From: Prochilodus magdalenae
Lineage: Eukaryota > Chordata > Actinopteri > Characiformes > Prochilodontidae
Direction of reading: 5' to 3'
DNA length: 64,000 nucleotides
Assembly: GCA_024036415.1 (NCBI GenBank)
Contig: JAMWET010003173.1
Coordinates: 254,001-318,000, forward strand
Position 1 is the stretch's first letter; each line of letters begins with the position of its first letter. The translations under genes were made by a program, and so were the position numbers. This document shows positions 1 through 15,200 of the stretch, one piece after another. A model generated the notes under the pieces. It had not been told where the DNA came from and made no database searches. It saw nothing but the letters and a program-made list of their open reading frames with translations.

Positions 1-8
1 GACTGCGC

Positions 9-30
9 AAACACACACACACACACACAA
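9..30. repeat. (CA)n microsatellite
   Basis: About ten CA dinucleotides inside the last visible nipbl intron. Confidence 0.9.
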
Positions 31-149
31 ATGTTATCTCTCACATACACCCAGCAGAACCAAGGCAAATTTAACTGTCAAGCCTTGACAACATGCATTG
101 TCTATTCTGACAGATTCCCGTCAAATAGCTGTCCTGTGCGGTCACTTAC

Positions 150-248
150 CCGGGCCAGAATGCTGGGGTCCACAGCTACCACCTCGGATAGACACTTCAT
201 CGCTTTCGTTCTCACAGCAATAGCACTCTCTCCCAGCACCCTTAGGAT
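150..248 (-). CDS. nipbl: nipbl exon 28, last exon in window
   Basis: 99 bp, exactly 33 codons, encoding residues 1637-1669 (ILRVLGESAIAVRTKAMKCL then SEVVAVDPSILAR), a HEAT repeat. The donor CGG/GTAAGT at 150 shows that the gene continues to the left, outside this window. Confidence 0.96.
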
Positions 249-3200
249 CTGAGCAAAACAAAGTTTTTGGGTTTTTTCCCTGTTTGTTAACCGAACACAA
301 CTCATCCACAGAATTTTTTTTTACTTTAACAGTGTTAAACTGCATTGTGCATCCAATGTTCTAGTAGTGTTTCAGGAACATTGCACTACAAATCACAACC
401 TGATTGAGATTATGAGGGTACTGTATTACCTGTGTTAAATAAATATCAAAGCTCTGTGCAAACGGCCTCATAGAGGCCAAATATCGCACAATTAAACAGG
501 CATCTTCATAATCCACTGTATCCGAGTTCATTCTGAAGAGAAGAAAAGGTACGTCGAGTTAGATGGTTGTCTAATTCTCTACTCACAGAAAAACACAACT
601 CAACATGTCCAGGTGAGGAAGAAAGCTGGAAAGGCTTACTTTAGTGTGCTGAACTGTGAGGGCGTAGTTTTGATTATGGACCGCAAGAACTTCTTGCGCG
701 CCTCTGCTCTCTGCATAATCTCGCCTGTAGTCTCAACATCCTTGACATGGTGCTGGCCCTCCGACGAGTCATCATCCTTCTGATTCTGGGACTTCATGGC
801 CTTCTCCGTTTCTGTCGTGGTGTCCCTGAACCACTGAGCTATGTAGAACTTCCTTGCGAACTGGAGGGCACAAGACAACAAGACACTTAGCAAACCTCAA
901 CCAAACTAAAGAAAGTAGATAATTAAGCATGATTCAGAGGACAAGGCACTGAACCATTCAAAAACATAGTGTCTGCACATATGGTCCTCACCAAAAGAGA
1001 GGGGTCAGTCTCCACATTTTCATCCAGGTAGTCTAAAAGGGCCTTCTGCAGTTGCTGAGTCTCATCATTCCCAGAAGCCTAAAGGGCAAATTGTCAATAT
1101 GAATAAACCTGGCATGGAAAAAAAAAAAAAGAAAGTCCTCAGATGTGAATAAGCTGTGACCATGACTGGATGACTACCTCTTTGAGGATGCGGTCTATTG
1201 AGCGCTGGTCCATCTTGCTGGTGACTGCATCCTTCCTCAGGCGAGCAGCAACTGTGCCCAGGTAGTCCAAGGAAGCCACTCTTAGCGCCATCTCTGTCTG
1301 TTTGTTACTGAACTGGTGCACCTATTGGTGGGGGCGGGTGTAGGGTGGAGACAAAACACAAAAAAAACAAAGCAATGGCTCTTAGCTGGTGCTTTAGAGT
1401 GTACTACACTGATGAACGGTGGGCACAAACCAAGCACAATAACCCCCCAAAACGCCCCCCCCAAAAAAACAGCCACTTACCAACAACCGCCCCAGGAGAC
1501 TGAGGAGCAGTTCAGCAGCAGGCCACTCAGGCTTGTTGACTGTTGAGAGGAGGTCCTGCACAAAGTTTTCAAAGAGAGGCCGGTAGTCCTCCTCACCCTG
1601 TTTGCTACCACACCTGAAAACCATAGGCAGGGTCAAAAGTTAAAGCAATTTAACCACAGTGTTTCAGAAGAAAGTAAGCACTGCATGTTTAAAACTACTA
1701 ACTTTTTAAGGAAAACAGAGAGGAAGTTCTGCGCCGTCCTCATTGCAGTCTCATAGGAGTTTGTGATGAGGACATCCTGGTCCACCTGAAATCAGCAGTG
1801 TACATAAATTTATCTGAGGAACTTTTACATTTCCATTTCCATTTTCCATTAAATTAATATGATGATCTAAATGCCAGCATTCCCTTACTTTTTTGTCATA
1901 CTCATCATCTGTGTTGTCCTTGTCAGTAGGCAAATGCACCACACATTGAATGAGCTGAAGCACCAGAGCCGTCACCATCTGGATGTACATGGGCTCCCCA
2001 TCTACATCACTGCTGTTCAACCTGATGGTTCAATTAGATGGTTTCAAGAAAAGTTGATCGTATAGAATTCAGACTTGTTAAAAAGTTTTCAAACAAAGAA
2101 AAAATAGATAATTTAGGGATCTACCTGAAGTTTCTCAAGCTTCTCTTGCTGGTGGGCAGTCTGGCAAGGGAGGTGAAGATCTCCTCCAGAATTAGCTGCC
2201 TGTGCTTCTCATACCGGGAAAAGACCTGATAAAGACAGACAAAGGCAATCACATTTAAAAAACGGAACTGCATCACATAAGGTCTGTAGGTGTTTGTGTG
2301 GGTTATGTCCATCAAGTATGCATGAGATCTTACAGCAGTAACCAGCTTAATCGCACAGAGCTGCAGCTCGCTGACGCTCTCCACAAAGAATGGAGTGATT
2401 CCCATTGAAGAGACCTGCAAGAGATTAGCAATGAATGATCCCTTTAATACAGACACTACAGAAATAACACTTTGAGTTGTGGTGAAAGAAGCAGCCGTTC
2501 ACCTGCAGGATTGTAGTGTCAGTCAGGAGCTGGATCTCCAGCAGCTCTGAGATGTTGCTGACAATGTCACACACTTTGTTGTATAGCATGACGATCACTC
2601 GTTGCTTGTGCGTGGAGCATTTGGCTCGTTTGGCTTTCGAGCTCAACATCCCACCTGGTATGGAAATAACCAAGTAAGATGAGAACATATGAACGAAATA
2701 TTAATTATGCCATGTACTTCAGCTAGTTAGTTAAACCCAAGTTTCCACCCAAAAGTAGCAAGAAAAAAAAAAAAAAATTTTTTTAATAAGAACAGAATAT
2801 ATCTGAAAGACTGGCTTTGCAGGATCATATGACAGACACTGGGAGCTTATCACTCACCTCCATGAGGGTCCACCCTATAGACAGGGTCATACTGGGGGTA
2901 GAGTGTATTTTGCAGGTGAAACTTGGTGTACTGAAGCACCCTCTCGATCACATCCTCAATGTAGACCGCCTTGGGCATTCGCGTTGAGGTCATGATGTTT
3001 AGTGCAGTCAGACAGGCGTCGGCTGATTTGGTCACCCGCTCCATGATGAGGTCACGCCACAAGCGCTCCTCGTCCTCTGCATCATTGTCCTGGAAGAAGG
3101 AGGAGAGAGACACTGACTGTCTGCGACTTACAACAGACCTGCAGCTTGCATACAGGGAAAAAGAGCTCAGCGGCACTCACATGGTTCATAAGCGTGGAGA

Positions 3201-6200
3201 GCTTGGATCCATCCTGAATGTTTTTCTCCAATATACTCAGCACCTTCACAAGCTTGTCAGATGGAATCTGCAGAGCGAAGAACAGTTAACCCCTGACATG
3301 GGTAGATTTTCTTTTTGTTGCACACTCAAAATGTCCGGGGCAAAACCAGTTTTGTCCCAACTCATGTATCTCCTCCACAGCAGCTAGAAGCAACCTACCC
3401 TGTATGTGATGCCCATGGCTTTGATTTTGGCCGATTCACTGCCTAACTCATTTAGCTGGTGTTTCCCAAGGAGCAACTCCTGAGGGATCTCGTCGTCATC
3501 TGCGGCTAAGGAAGGAACGGAAGAATTTATTAATTCCCCATCTAATGCTCTAACTACATCTCCAGCATTTAACATCATGGTGGGGAAACAATTAAAATAA
3601 AGTGAAAAAGCAATAAAAGCTACATACCTAATGATAAGTCCACATCCTCCAGATTTTCCAAAATGTTGTCCATACTTGCTGTGAATCTCTTAAATGTAGA
3701 GGAGTCCATCATTTCTGGTGGGGGGGGGATTTTGGAATTTCAGAGGCAATGCTGACCATAGAACAATGTCTAGAACACAGCAATGCCATGACTAATAACT
3801 CAACATACCTTCTGGAGTTAGCTTCGGCTCATACGCTTTCCTTTTTTTCTGCTTCTCCTTCATCCTCATCTTTTTGGCAACTGGAAACAAAAACGTCACA
3901 TCAGGCAAGAGGTGCTTGAGCCATACAACAGGCTTCCAACTTTTCGTAGGAAATCACTTCCGGGGTTTTTTCTTGCATACGTGACAGCTTTTTGAACGTC
4001 ATTAACTTAAAACAATACATCCCTTAACAACCACTTATCACTGTGAGCAGTGACTCAAATCTCCATTTACATGCATTACATGCTGAAGACATGACGGCAT
4101 TGTGCACACGTGGGTGTCCTTTTATGCGGCCTTGTTTTACAAAGCAATCATACATAGCACTCATTTGCCCACACGAGACACTGCAGCCTCCAAATTTCAA
4201 CAGAAAGGGCATCAGCCCAAAAGCAGTTCTCTTGCTAGTTGTATCGGACTTACTGTCAATCATGCTTGGAGGGGGCGTGCCATCTTCAGAGTCATCTGGA
4301 CTGTGGTCTCTGTATCTGCTGCCTGAGCTTCTGCGGCCATCGTGGTGCCCACTCCGTCTGCGCTCTCCAGAACCCCTCCGGTCCTTCTCTTCATACTCCC
4401 AAGTCCGGTCCCGGTCCTTCTTTGAACGTTTTGGTGCCGCTGAGAATCCCAAAAAACGAGAAACACTCAATTCGAACTGCATCGGCTTTATAATTATAAA
4501 AAAAAATTTAACCCTTTTTTTTCCCCTTTATCTAAATAATAATAATGTTTTATGTAAATACAGCAACTGTAAATGTTTTACAATGACCAATGACACAGTA
4601 AGCTTATAAAGTAAGTGTACATATATTAAGTTACGAATTGAATAAAAAGAAATATATAAATAAATACAATTAAAAAATAAATTACTGTCTACATTTTAAA
4701 TGAAAAAATGAAAAGATACATTTTCAATTATTTTTCCAATGTGTGTTCACATGACTACATAATTAGAAAAAGGCTTTATCATTTTTTTCTGCAATTATGC
4801 TAAAACATGAACTAAGCCAAAGACACAGGTCTTAAACCTTGAACTGAGAAAGTTGTCGAGTCACTCGTCTTTAGTGTCAACACAACTACAGCGACAGTGA
4901 TGAAAATACTGCTGCTTCATGTTCAGTTATTTGCATACTCAGCGAAGACCCACATGAAAAGCCACATGACTGAAGTAAAAAGTGATCAAAATTAATAACC
5001 ATTTTATTATATTTACTATTGAACTAATTTGTTTTTGGCCATTTGTGTTTTACTTTGGCTACATTCACACAGCAGGTAAAGCTTTAAACCTGATCTTTCC
5101 ACATATGCAACATAGATATCTGAATGACAGCGTGAACAGCAAAGGCGACACTGAATTTGATATTTTCAGTTCTGATTTATGACACATTCATGGAGTGTTG
5201 AAATCTGATACATATCCGATATGCAGGAACTTGACAGAACAAACCAGAATTCATTCCACCTGTCAGTCCAACTCGACTTTATAAATATGCATAATTTTGC
5301 CAAAACCTAAGTGATGTTTACATACAAAAAAAAAAAAAAAAAAATTAGAAGGCACTTATTGTAACAAGGAGATTTTTAAAAAATGTCTGAGCACGGCCGG
5401 AGAGTCTGCAGGGGCAATGAAAAGTTAGAAGCATGAAAGTTTGAAGTCACAAGGAACATTTTAAATAATAAATACTCTACAAATATTAAAAATGCTTGTA
5501 TTAGGAACGAACAAAAGGAAAAACGAGTGAGAAAAATAGTAACAGAATAGGAACAGATAACTGGGTCGAGAGACAGCTATCAACAGTTGGTCTAGCTGAC
5601 TAGCTTTTGTTACACTGGTTTGCTTTAGCTGGGTAAGTTTCTCTAACTTTGAAACTGTTTTGTGTGGGCAAGAGCATCACCCTTGTGATGGGTTAGGAAT
5701 TGCTTATGGAAACTAAACCCAAAATTAGGACCATCCAGTTTATAAAGCCATGAGAGAAATATGGAAGCTGATTTATTAGACTCTGGGAAGATATCAAATC
5801 AGACATACTTGGTACATGTACATTACGCTCCAGATGAACAAGCTTACGTTCACAAAAAGAAAACAGATTTAGGTTCTCTGAAGCTTTAAAGAAGCCAAGG
5901 ACACAAACCACAGAAGTGTGCATAAGCTGAACATCGCATGCTTTTTAGCTGGAATGCAGCATTCATGATTCAATAAGTAATCGCTCCTGTGATGCTGGTG
6001 AAACTGAAACTGAAACCTTCGGTAGGGGACCTGCATTCGTTTGCAGCCATGACTGTTTACCCCCAGACAAGTGTGCCCTGTAAAGTATTGCTCTTGTGGG
6101 CGAGTGCATACCAGACTGTGGTATGTTCAGACTCATGTCGAAAAAGGGTCACACACAAAATGATTATGAACTGCCCAACAAGAGAATCTATTTAGAAATT

Positions 6201-9200
6201 AAGATTTGGGCTACTTTCATCTGTTGTGTAAAACTACAAAGTAATGAAAACGACTTAAATTATTATTTTTATAGCAAGCAGTAATCTAGAACCCTGCCTA
6301 ATCTGGTTACATGGAACAAATTTGTTGGTCCTGTTGGAACATTGCAGCAACAAAGGGTGTAGGAAAGCAAATGTTTCAGCAGGTCAGAAGGAATCCTCGA
6401 GCTGAATGGAATACTTAACATTTTTAAAGCCTCTTCAAATGTACTTTAAGACTAAATCATCAGAATTATAAAAACACTCTTTAGATGTTTGACATGTAAC
6501 ATCACTCAGCGAAACAGCAAAGTTTAAACAGCGTTTAGAGTTGGTATATTAGAACTGCATGTTGTCCAAAAACAAATTTGTTCAGAGAAAATATTTGGTA
6601 ATACCGGATGTACTTCTACTAGTTTTAATATGTATATTTGTAATGTAATGTATATAAATCATAACAGCCTTGATTCTACACTCATTGACCAATTTATCAA
6701 CTTCATTTACCCTAAAAGGTACAGACTGTAGTCCATCTGTTTCTCTGTATACTATGTTACTCTGCTCTGTAACAGTCAGGAACCCCACAGGACCAGGTAG
6801 GTATCATGTGGGTGGTGGATCATTCCCAGTACTGCCGGGACACTGACGTGGTGGTGGTGGTGTGTTAGTGTGTTGTGCTGGTGTGAGTGGATCAGACACA
6901 GCAGTGCTGCTGGAGTGTTAAAACAAAGTGCCCACTCTCTGTCCACTCATACCTTGCTGTTCCCCCATTGACTAGGTGTAGGTGGCAGAGAAAGCACCTC
7001 AAGTTTATTTTCTCTAGTGATTCATCAGTGGTCACAGGGCGCTGACCACAGGCCTCTGTTGGTTGAATATATCTGGTTGGCGTACTATTCTCAGTCAGAT
7101 GTGCTGAAAACTCCAGCAGTGCTGTGATGGTGATGGTAAAAGGGAGCAAACAAACGTATGCAGAGAAACAGACCGTGAACAAGATAAAACAAGCAACGTA
7201 TGTTCATACAAAGAGGGCACCTAATAAGGTACGTGTGAAAAAGAAAATCCACAAAAGAGTTTTTTTTAAACCCTTGAAACCCTTCAAATTTTCTTGCACA
7301 GACATGAGTGGCAGAAAGGTTTTGAAAAAACACAGTTGTATGCAAAGGTTGAGACATCTCCAGTCAAAATGCATGCATTGTTAAGCACACGATTAAGAAG
7401 GTAAAAGCCAGCACAGATGCATCACCAAGCACCCCAAACTGCTCTAGCCAGCATTAGCCATAACCCAAAACAGTTTTAAAGTCAGTGAAAAGAGGAGCGA
7501 CAATATTTTAGAGTCTGTATGACTCATCATATGTAAGACACCATATATTACAGAGACATTTAAGACATTCTGCTATTACAGTATGTGCAAAATGTGGGCT
7601 CTTATGCATATCTTCACATAAACGCAAGTGACTGCATGCAGGACGGAAATTCAGCAGGTAAAACTGCATCTGGCCTCAAAAGGAAATTCCACTCTTTTTT
7701 ACACCACATTTCTGCACAAATAAACCATTAAAGGGAATCTATTATGCTTGTCTGGTTTTCCTCTTTCCTTTAGTGTGTTGCAGCTTTTTGTGCATGTAAA
7801 TGGTCTGCAAAATTACAAAGCCCAAGGGGCATGCCAGAGGGAGAAACGTTCTCCCACAGAAAACACTTCTCTCTGTTGGAACTCTAGATCTTTCTGTTAC
7901 ATGATGACATCATCTTAGTCATCATCGCCTACCAGCAAGTTTGGCACGCACTTACACAACTCTACGGCATTCAGCCACTCTAGAAGTGGACTAATCAACA
8001 CAGAGAGGAAAAAGTGACCAGTCACAGAACACTAGGACTATTGGGAGGGGAAGCTTGGATGCAGAGGCTCTAACAGAGCTTTCCAGATAGAGGGTAAATA
8101 CAGAAGTACAGTCTTATTGGTGGAAAAAAAAATTACTTCAAAATAGTAAAGCTGTTTATGACAGAGTGATACATAACATTTGTGCAAACGAGAACCCAAA
8201 TAAATTGTTTACTTATTTAGCATTATTAACATTAGAGACAGAAACAACAATAACACCACACAAATAACTATATTTGTGTTATAAACTATGTCGGTGCCAA
8301 TTAGAGGCCGATAGTTTTCATCCATCAAAACTTCCAACAAGTCGGGCGACTAAAACACGTTGCCAAAGGCTTAAAGAAGCACATATGTAATTCTTCTAAG
8401 TCTTTCCAATACATCTTCCTATAACTACATTACCTGGACTATGAAAAACATAAGACAGCAACAGTCACAGGGGCCTTTAAGCTACTTTCCATGGTTAGCC
8501 TTTCGCTGTAATAAGCTATTTATAAACTGTGAACACAATTTACTGAAGCTACAGCAAAAACAAACAATACCAAGGAAAATTGTATCTTCCATTAAAGTCT
8601 TTGCGCAGAATGCATGTTTATTTTGGCCAGTTCATGCAGGCACAGCAGGTAGTGGTGTTACTATGACCTGTCACGCTGAAATATCGATGCTTAAAATTAA
8701 GAAGAAGCCTCCTCACTGCAAACGCACTCAGGCTGTGTGCTGGAGGCACAGGAAAGTGACCTGTCAGTACACACTTAATAGGCCAAAACATTCTCAGCCC
8801 TAGGGTAAAACAATGTAGCAGGCATCATGCAGCCCCTTCTGTGATTACTTTCTGTGAGGATTCTGTGAGGCAGTAAACTCTTTAGACGTCTGGTTCTTTT
8901 CTGAACTATTCTAACTGATAAACCAACCACAAAGTCTGTAAACTAGAACTTTACACTAGAGCTCTAAAAACAGCCGGTTAATTACAATTAAAAAAAAAAG
9001 AAAGAAAGAAAGCAGTAACTATAATTTTCAAATGACCAAATTTATCATTGGATAAACTAGATCATCAGATATAACCAGGCCAAGCAAAAGAAAAAGTTAA
9101 CTCACACTCCACGGATACGCTGTCGTCATCAGAGCTGACCTCAGCATACTTGGGCTTCTCGTTGACCGTACTGCGTTTGCGCTTGTTCATCTTCACCCTC

Positions 9201-12200
9201 TCACACAGAGGCATGGTGGACTCGATTTCTGCAAGTAGATGAGGAGGAAGCTCCTTGAGCACCGACTCATCAATCCCCCCTTGAAACAGGTTAATAAAGG
9301 ACGTTACTCCTTTATTCAAATAAATCATGGCCCTACCAACAGGTGTCTACATAAAACATCAAGTCACTATATATACACTGTTAATATTTACAAAGCTAAA
9401 CAGCTAACATATCGAGATGTTTACTTAACATCTTTTTTATTCAAGTGTTGTACTTACCAAACCACTATTATGCAAATCAAAGGGAATTATTTAAATTAAG
9501 TAATACCCATGACACAATGGCTTTACCTTTGGAAGACTTCCCAAAGGAAGGCCTGTGCTTGCTGGATTTGGAGCTGCGAGAGTTCCTGTCCTTGATGATC
9601 TTCTGCACTTCGTCAATAGATAGCTTCTGAAGAACTACCACAGGCTTGGGCCGTTTGCTGATGTCTTCCACCAGACCCAATCTTTCCAGCTTCACTCGTG
9701 GCTGGGTCCAGCTCTCTGCAGGCCGTCGTGCTTCCGACGGTGCTGCCACGTTTCCATCTTTATCGCGCTTCAGTTTGGGAATGACAAAGTTCTTTAGCGC
9801 GCCGGACTTGCCGCCAAGCAAGTAATCAGGGAACTCGCTAGTCTTGCTGTCAGTGGAAGGCTGTTTTGTGCCATCAGAGCGGTTACGGCTACCATCGGAG
9901 CTTCTTCTCTCCTCTTTGCTGTTGTGGGATTTTTGGTCAGGCCGTTCAGAGCGTGGTCGGCCCGAGTCTGACCCTCCTCGATTCTCCTGTTTCACCCGCG
10001 GACTGTCAGGCCGAGTGCGCTGCTCAGGAGAACGCTTGTCCCGATGCTCTTTGGACTCGGGGCGATGCTTTCGCTCCCGGTTCTCTCGGTCCTTATCTCG
10101 GTCACGTTCCCGGTCTTTGCCGCGCTCATGTCGGTCATGTTCTGCCTTATTTTTCGGTGTGTCTGGCCTACGTGGTTTGGACCCATCGTTGTCTCTGTCT
10201 CGGTCACGGTCTCTGTCCCTCTCTCGGTCACGATCCCTGTCCCTCTCTCGGTCTCTGTCCCTCTCACGATCTTTGTGTTTTTCCTCTTTATGGCTGTCTC
10301 GAGAGACATCGGTGTGACTGTCATGTTTCCGTGGCGTCTCTGTACCCCGTCCCTCAGACCGGACTTTGTCGGGCTTACCATCATGTCTGTGTTTTGATGT
10401 ATCCGACCGTTTGTCTGAGCCCTGTGTCTTTCCCGTAGAGTCCCGCCGACTATCATGCTTGTGTTTTGGCGTCTCTGGACGGCTATCTGAAGCCATTTTT
10501 TGTGGCGTTTCTGCCCGCTGCTTGATGACATCGGGCCGACTGTCCACTGTCCGTTGCACTTCGCCATCTGTTTTTGACTTGAGCCGCAAGACCCCAGCTG
10601 AGTCTGAGCCATCTTCAGGCCAGCGCTGGGCCTCCAAGGCAGGTGTGGGACAGGAGTCAAGCTGTCCCTCTGCCCTGCCTGCCTGCTGCAGGTCTATACT
10701 GACCATCAGGGCTGGTCTGCTAGCCCCGTTACTGGCAGCACTAGCCTCCTGAGGTGCCAATTTGTTCCCAGCACTGCCCCCACCACCCACTGCAGGTCCT
10801 CCTGTGGCTCCTGCAGTGCCACCAGCGCCAGGCTCCTGAGGGTATGAATCCTGCTTTCGCTTCTTCAGAGGTTTGTCTACACAAAAGAAAAAAAAAAAAA
10901 TTAGTTACACAAGTACATCTAAAGCTAATCAGTATCTAGTTAAATCAGATCAACGTTAAAGAGGATAACCTACTAACCTAGGACCAAGCCATAAATATAA
11001 GCTGGTTGGTTTTCTAGATGTATGGATGTATAGATGTATAGATTTTCAGAATTTAATGTTTATTACTTTGTTTCCACATTTCAGTGTTCTGAAAGATACT
11101 CTACACACACCACAAATGGGATCTACCATCAATGGGTCCTGGAGTCTATCCAGGTCTAGAGGTTTAAATCGTACACACCTTTATTAACCCATTTTTTTTT
11201 AAATGTTCCTTTCTTGAGTAAAAACTTGTTTTTCAGCTTAACTTCTTGTCTAATACCAAACAAGTTACACAAGAAGTCTCAAGCAAGTTTTAGTTCCAAC
11301 CACAGTACTGAGACAGCACTGACACATTTGTGAAGGACCTCAGGCTCAGTACTGATGTACAGAATTCTATTATTCTGTTTGTTTTTTAATGGATCTTGGT
11401 GCAACCTGCTCACACAATTCTGATCCACCATCCTGAATATTGGGTCTGCCTTTCACAGCTTCTGGGTTCACTGGGAATTTACTGATAAATTTCTCTTGTA
11501 GAAAAGCACTACGCTCAGTTATAGGTTAATAAAACGCAATATCACATTACGAAATCTTCTGTTAATCAAGAAAATAGACAGACTCAAAAAGACACGTCAC
11601 ATATTTCTAAATGGATGCCACAAATTATTTTCACAAAACTGAAAAAAAAAATCTTAATACTAAAACTCCAATGTAAAACTACAAACACCAATGTGATCTT
11701 AAACGCAGTCATTTTTTACTACTCAAGAATTATTGCTCATGATGCACCTTTTGCATCATGCTCTTGCATTTGACACAATCAGAGTTGATTACTGTAATGC
11801 TCTTCTTACTGGGGTTCCTAAGAAAACAATGCCCCACAAAACGCAGTAGCACGGATCCTCACAAACAAAGAGCTCAGATCTCTCCTGTTTTCAAAGTACT
11901 GGCCACCTGTATCTTTTAAAATAGACTTTCATGTCCTGCTTATAGTCTATAGAGCTCTAGATAACACCATCTTACATGACAGAATGTTTCTCTGTTTATG
12001 TCCCAACCTATGATCTTAAATCTGTAGATACTGGCCATCTGCAAACACCTTCCATAAACGAAAAACCCTGAAATTGTAACTCTCTAGTCATTTTAGTCAC
12101 TTTAGTCATTCTGCTTCTGAACTGTGAAACTCAATTCTAACTTTTATTAGATTCCCAAACTTAACCCAAACTTAACTTATATACAGTCAAACTCACAGTG

Positions 12201-15200
12201 CAGTTTTAGGAAACATTTAAAAACCCATCTCTTTATCCTGCCGTTTAATTAAAACTGTTCTTGGTACTTATCTGTCTTTAGCTCATTAAAATACATTCAC
12301 CAAACTGTTTCAACAACAGTTTCTGACCACAACTGTCTGTAAAGCACTTTAAGCTGCCACCTATAAGAAAATCCTCTATAAATATTCTTCATCTTATTAT
12401 TATTACTTCTATTATTATTTTTAATACTAATGGTGAAAAATATACTAAGCCACATAAGCAGTTAGGCAAACGAAATCCATCAAAACCAAAGCATCATGTG
12501 GAAACCAAAAACTGAAATTTACCTTTATCCTGAACCTCCTTGGAGCCACGCTCCCGCTCAATGGCCGACTCCCGTTCTATCCTCTCGATTTCTGCCAGGG
12601 CATCCATCTCGGCCTCGTCATAGGGGGTCCCGCTGACTCCCCCGGGTTGCTTGGTTGTGAGTGCCCCAGTGTTCTGCAGCACTGGGACCTGCTGGTATCC
12701 TGACTGTTCCGGGGGGCAATGGCCTCCAGCCAGCCGCTCCTGGGGGTTTTGAGGGTATGGCAGGCTGTTACAGGGTAGTTCGTTCTCGGCATCCGAGCTG
12801 TGCTCCACACTGGGCATGAGCTCAGCCGATTGGTCTGTCTCAGATGACTTGACCCGTGACAGCTTCAGCGTGAGCTTGGTGGAGTCCTTAGAGGGAGAGC
12901 TGACAATATCGTACATTGCGCCCTTGTCTCCTTCTTCCTTGATCATTTTCTTTTGCTTCTTTTTCCGATCGGGTGAGTCCATGAGAAGGTCGGGAGCAGC
13001 ATCCCGCGGTGAGGTATACGGGGGTGGAGACTGAAGAATGAGAGGAGGCCGAGATCCAACTGAAAATAAAGCAAGACAAACCTGTTGACTACTGATCCAA
13101 GACTGCTGTGTGGGTTCACCCACACATCACCAGTGGAAAACTAATGTACACATCTCTGCTTGCATTAGCGCAGTAACGGGCCACAACCTTGACATGCACT
13201 ACAGCCATTTATAAGTGGTTTAAACCTACCTTTAGGAGTCCCTTCGCTTCCAGCAGGCGAACATACTGATTGGGGTGACCGGAGAGGGAAGGAGGCATTT
13301 CTCATGGAAGGATCACTCTCCTACAAAATAAAGGGTACAGTGGCTAATAACTCAGCACTATAGTCATAGAATCATTTCTCAGTTTAATGAACACCCACTT
13401 TAAAAAGCTCTCTTAACTTGCTGCACCCAAACTTGCTTCCTAACGCCTTTACATAATGACTGCCACCATCCACTCACCTCACTTCCCAGTCTGTGGACAA
13501 TGTTCATGTACTCGTCGCTGGAGCAATGCCGTGCGTTGTGGTTGGCTGAATTACTGGACATTTGCCCCGAGACCTTATTGTCATGCATGTTCCTCATGCC
13601 ACTAGGAACAATGGGACTAGCAACAGACACTGCAGCAGAAATCACAACATGATTTAACAGACTTAACATGTGTTATGTTTTATCCATTTTTAAAAAATCA
13701 ACCTCAAACCTTAGCCTTTAGAGTGAATACAAATGAACTTAGATCTGCAGATACGGGCTGTCTGATAACTTCCATGGGCATCCACAAATTAAAGTGATTA
13801 TAAAACACAATTTTGTGCACACCATCCTTATAGCAAACATATGTAAAACAAATGTACAACAGAAACACATCTGCCCACAGCTGTTCTCAGAGCTACGTTA
13901 AGTGTGAATTCTAGGCATCTACACTCACCTTGTTGAATCTGTTGGTGCTGGGGGTAGCTGGGAGGGTGAGGGTACTGCATGTAGCCGGCAGGGCTCTGTG
14001 GAGCGTAGGGACTGGGAACGGGGCTGTTCTGCTGGGGCATGAACCGGGCCCCAGAGCCTGTCTGAGGCTGAACAAAGCGGCTGTTGGGAGAGGAAAAACA
14101 AAAATCATCATCACAGACTGCTCAAACTTGTGTCCACTCACAAAAAGGTCTTAGACAATGACAACTTATGAGTTAAAAACAGTCGATTACCTAGGAGGGC
14201 TGGGAGTAACAGTGGTTTGCTGGTAGTTTGTGGATGCCGGGCTTCCATGCATGGAATTGTGAGACATCTTATATGGCGGCATCATCGGCTGTTGCATTAT
14301 ACCTTCAAAAACCAAAAGAGAACATTAAACAGCCATCCACAACACAAATTCAGATCATGTTAGAGCATCACCCTTTTATTATAAATATCTGTACAGGTAT
14401 TTATGCAGTATATAAAGAAAGGTTGAGTCTTGGTGCCCAGTCAATTTAATCAACAGGGCAGACCAATTTAAGTAATTAGCTAAGACCCAACCAACTTTGC
14501 CTTACAGTCACTAGTCACCACTGGGCAAGCTTGAGAGGAACGTATGAGGATTTAGGCAGGTAGTTTGCACAATGTTACCTAGTGACTATAGGCCTCAACC
14601 TCTATTCAGCTGTCTTAGACTTACAACTCTAGTGGCAAATTCAAGAAGCAAACTTCAGATACAAAACCTGTTTAGACAGAACAACTGCATTTTGAGTGTG
14701 TGGAAAATGTGTGTGTAAACTACACTTTTCCTGATTTTCTTTTTCTTTCTAAATTTAGGTCAACATTGTGAAAAGTTTTTTACTGATCACTTAAAGGTTT
14801 AAACCACCATTACTTTTACTACAAGTGTCAAAACTTTAGGGGCTTTTAGGACAAGAACATGAAATATGTAAGAATGTACATAAGAGTACAATTCACACAT
14901 TGCTTATTGATTCATTGTTGAAAACAACATACGAACACAAGGAGCACAGGTGTTGGCACATTATAACAGAGGCATGTCTCTGGATCAGAATCACTTTATA
15001 GGGTCTTTGCTTGCAGCAATTAGCAGAACCATTTACTACTTGTAATAGTTAACCAAAATCTTAATACAAATAAAAAAATAAAAAAAAAAACCTTTACAAA
15101 TTCAGAACCACAGTTTTTTTTTTTTTATCAGGACAGCAATACAAACTACCATATTTCAACCAAAACTGTCACTTAAATATGACCACAAAACTGTAAAAAT

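Noticed and set aside
10044..10397. Hydrophobic plus-strand frame resembling membrane segments
   Set aside because: It is antisense to the Arg-Asp tract of nipbl exon 10, where complementary codons give Val/Ser/Leu runs.
9844..10660. Long Ser/Arg- or Cys-rich open frames on both strands over nipbl exon 10
   Set aside because: They are out-of-frame readings of the repetitive Arg-Asp coding tract.
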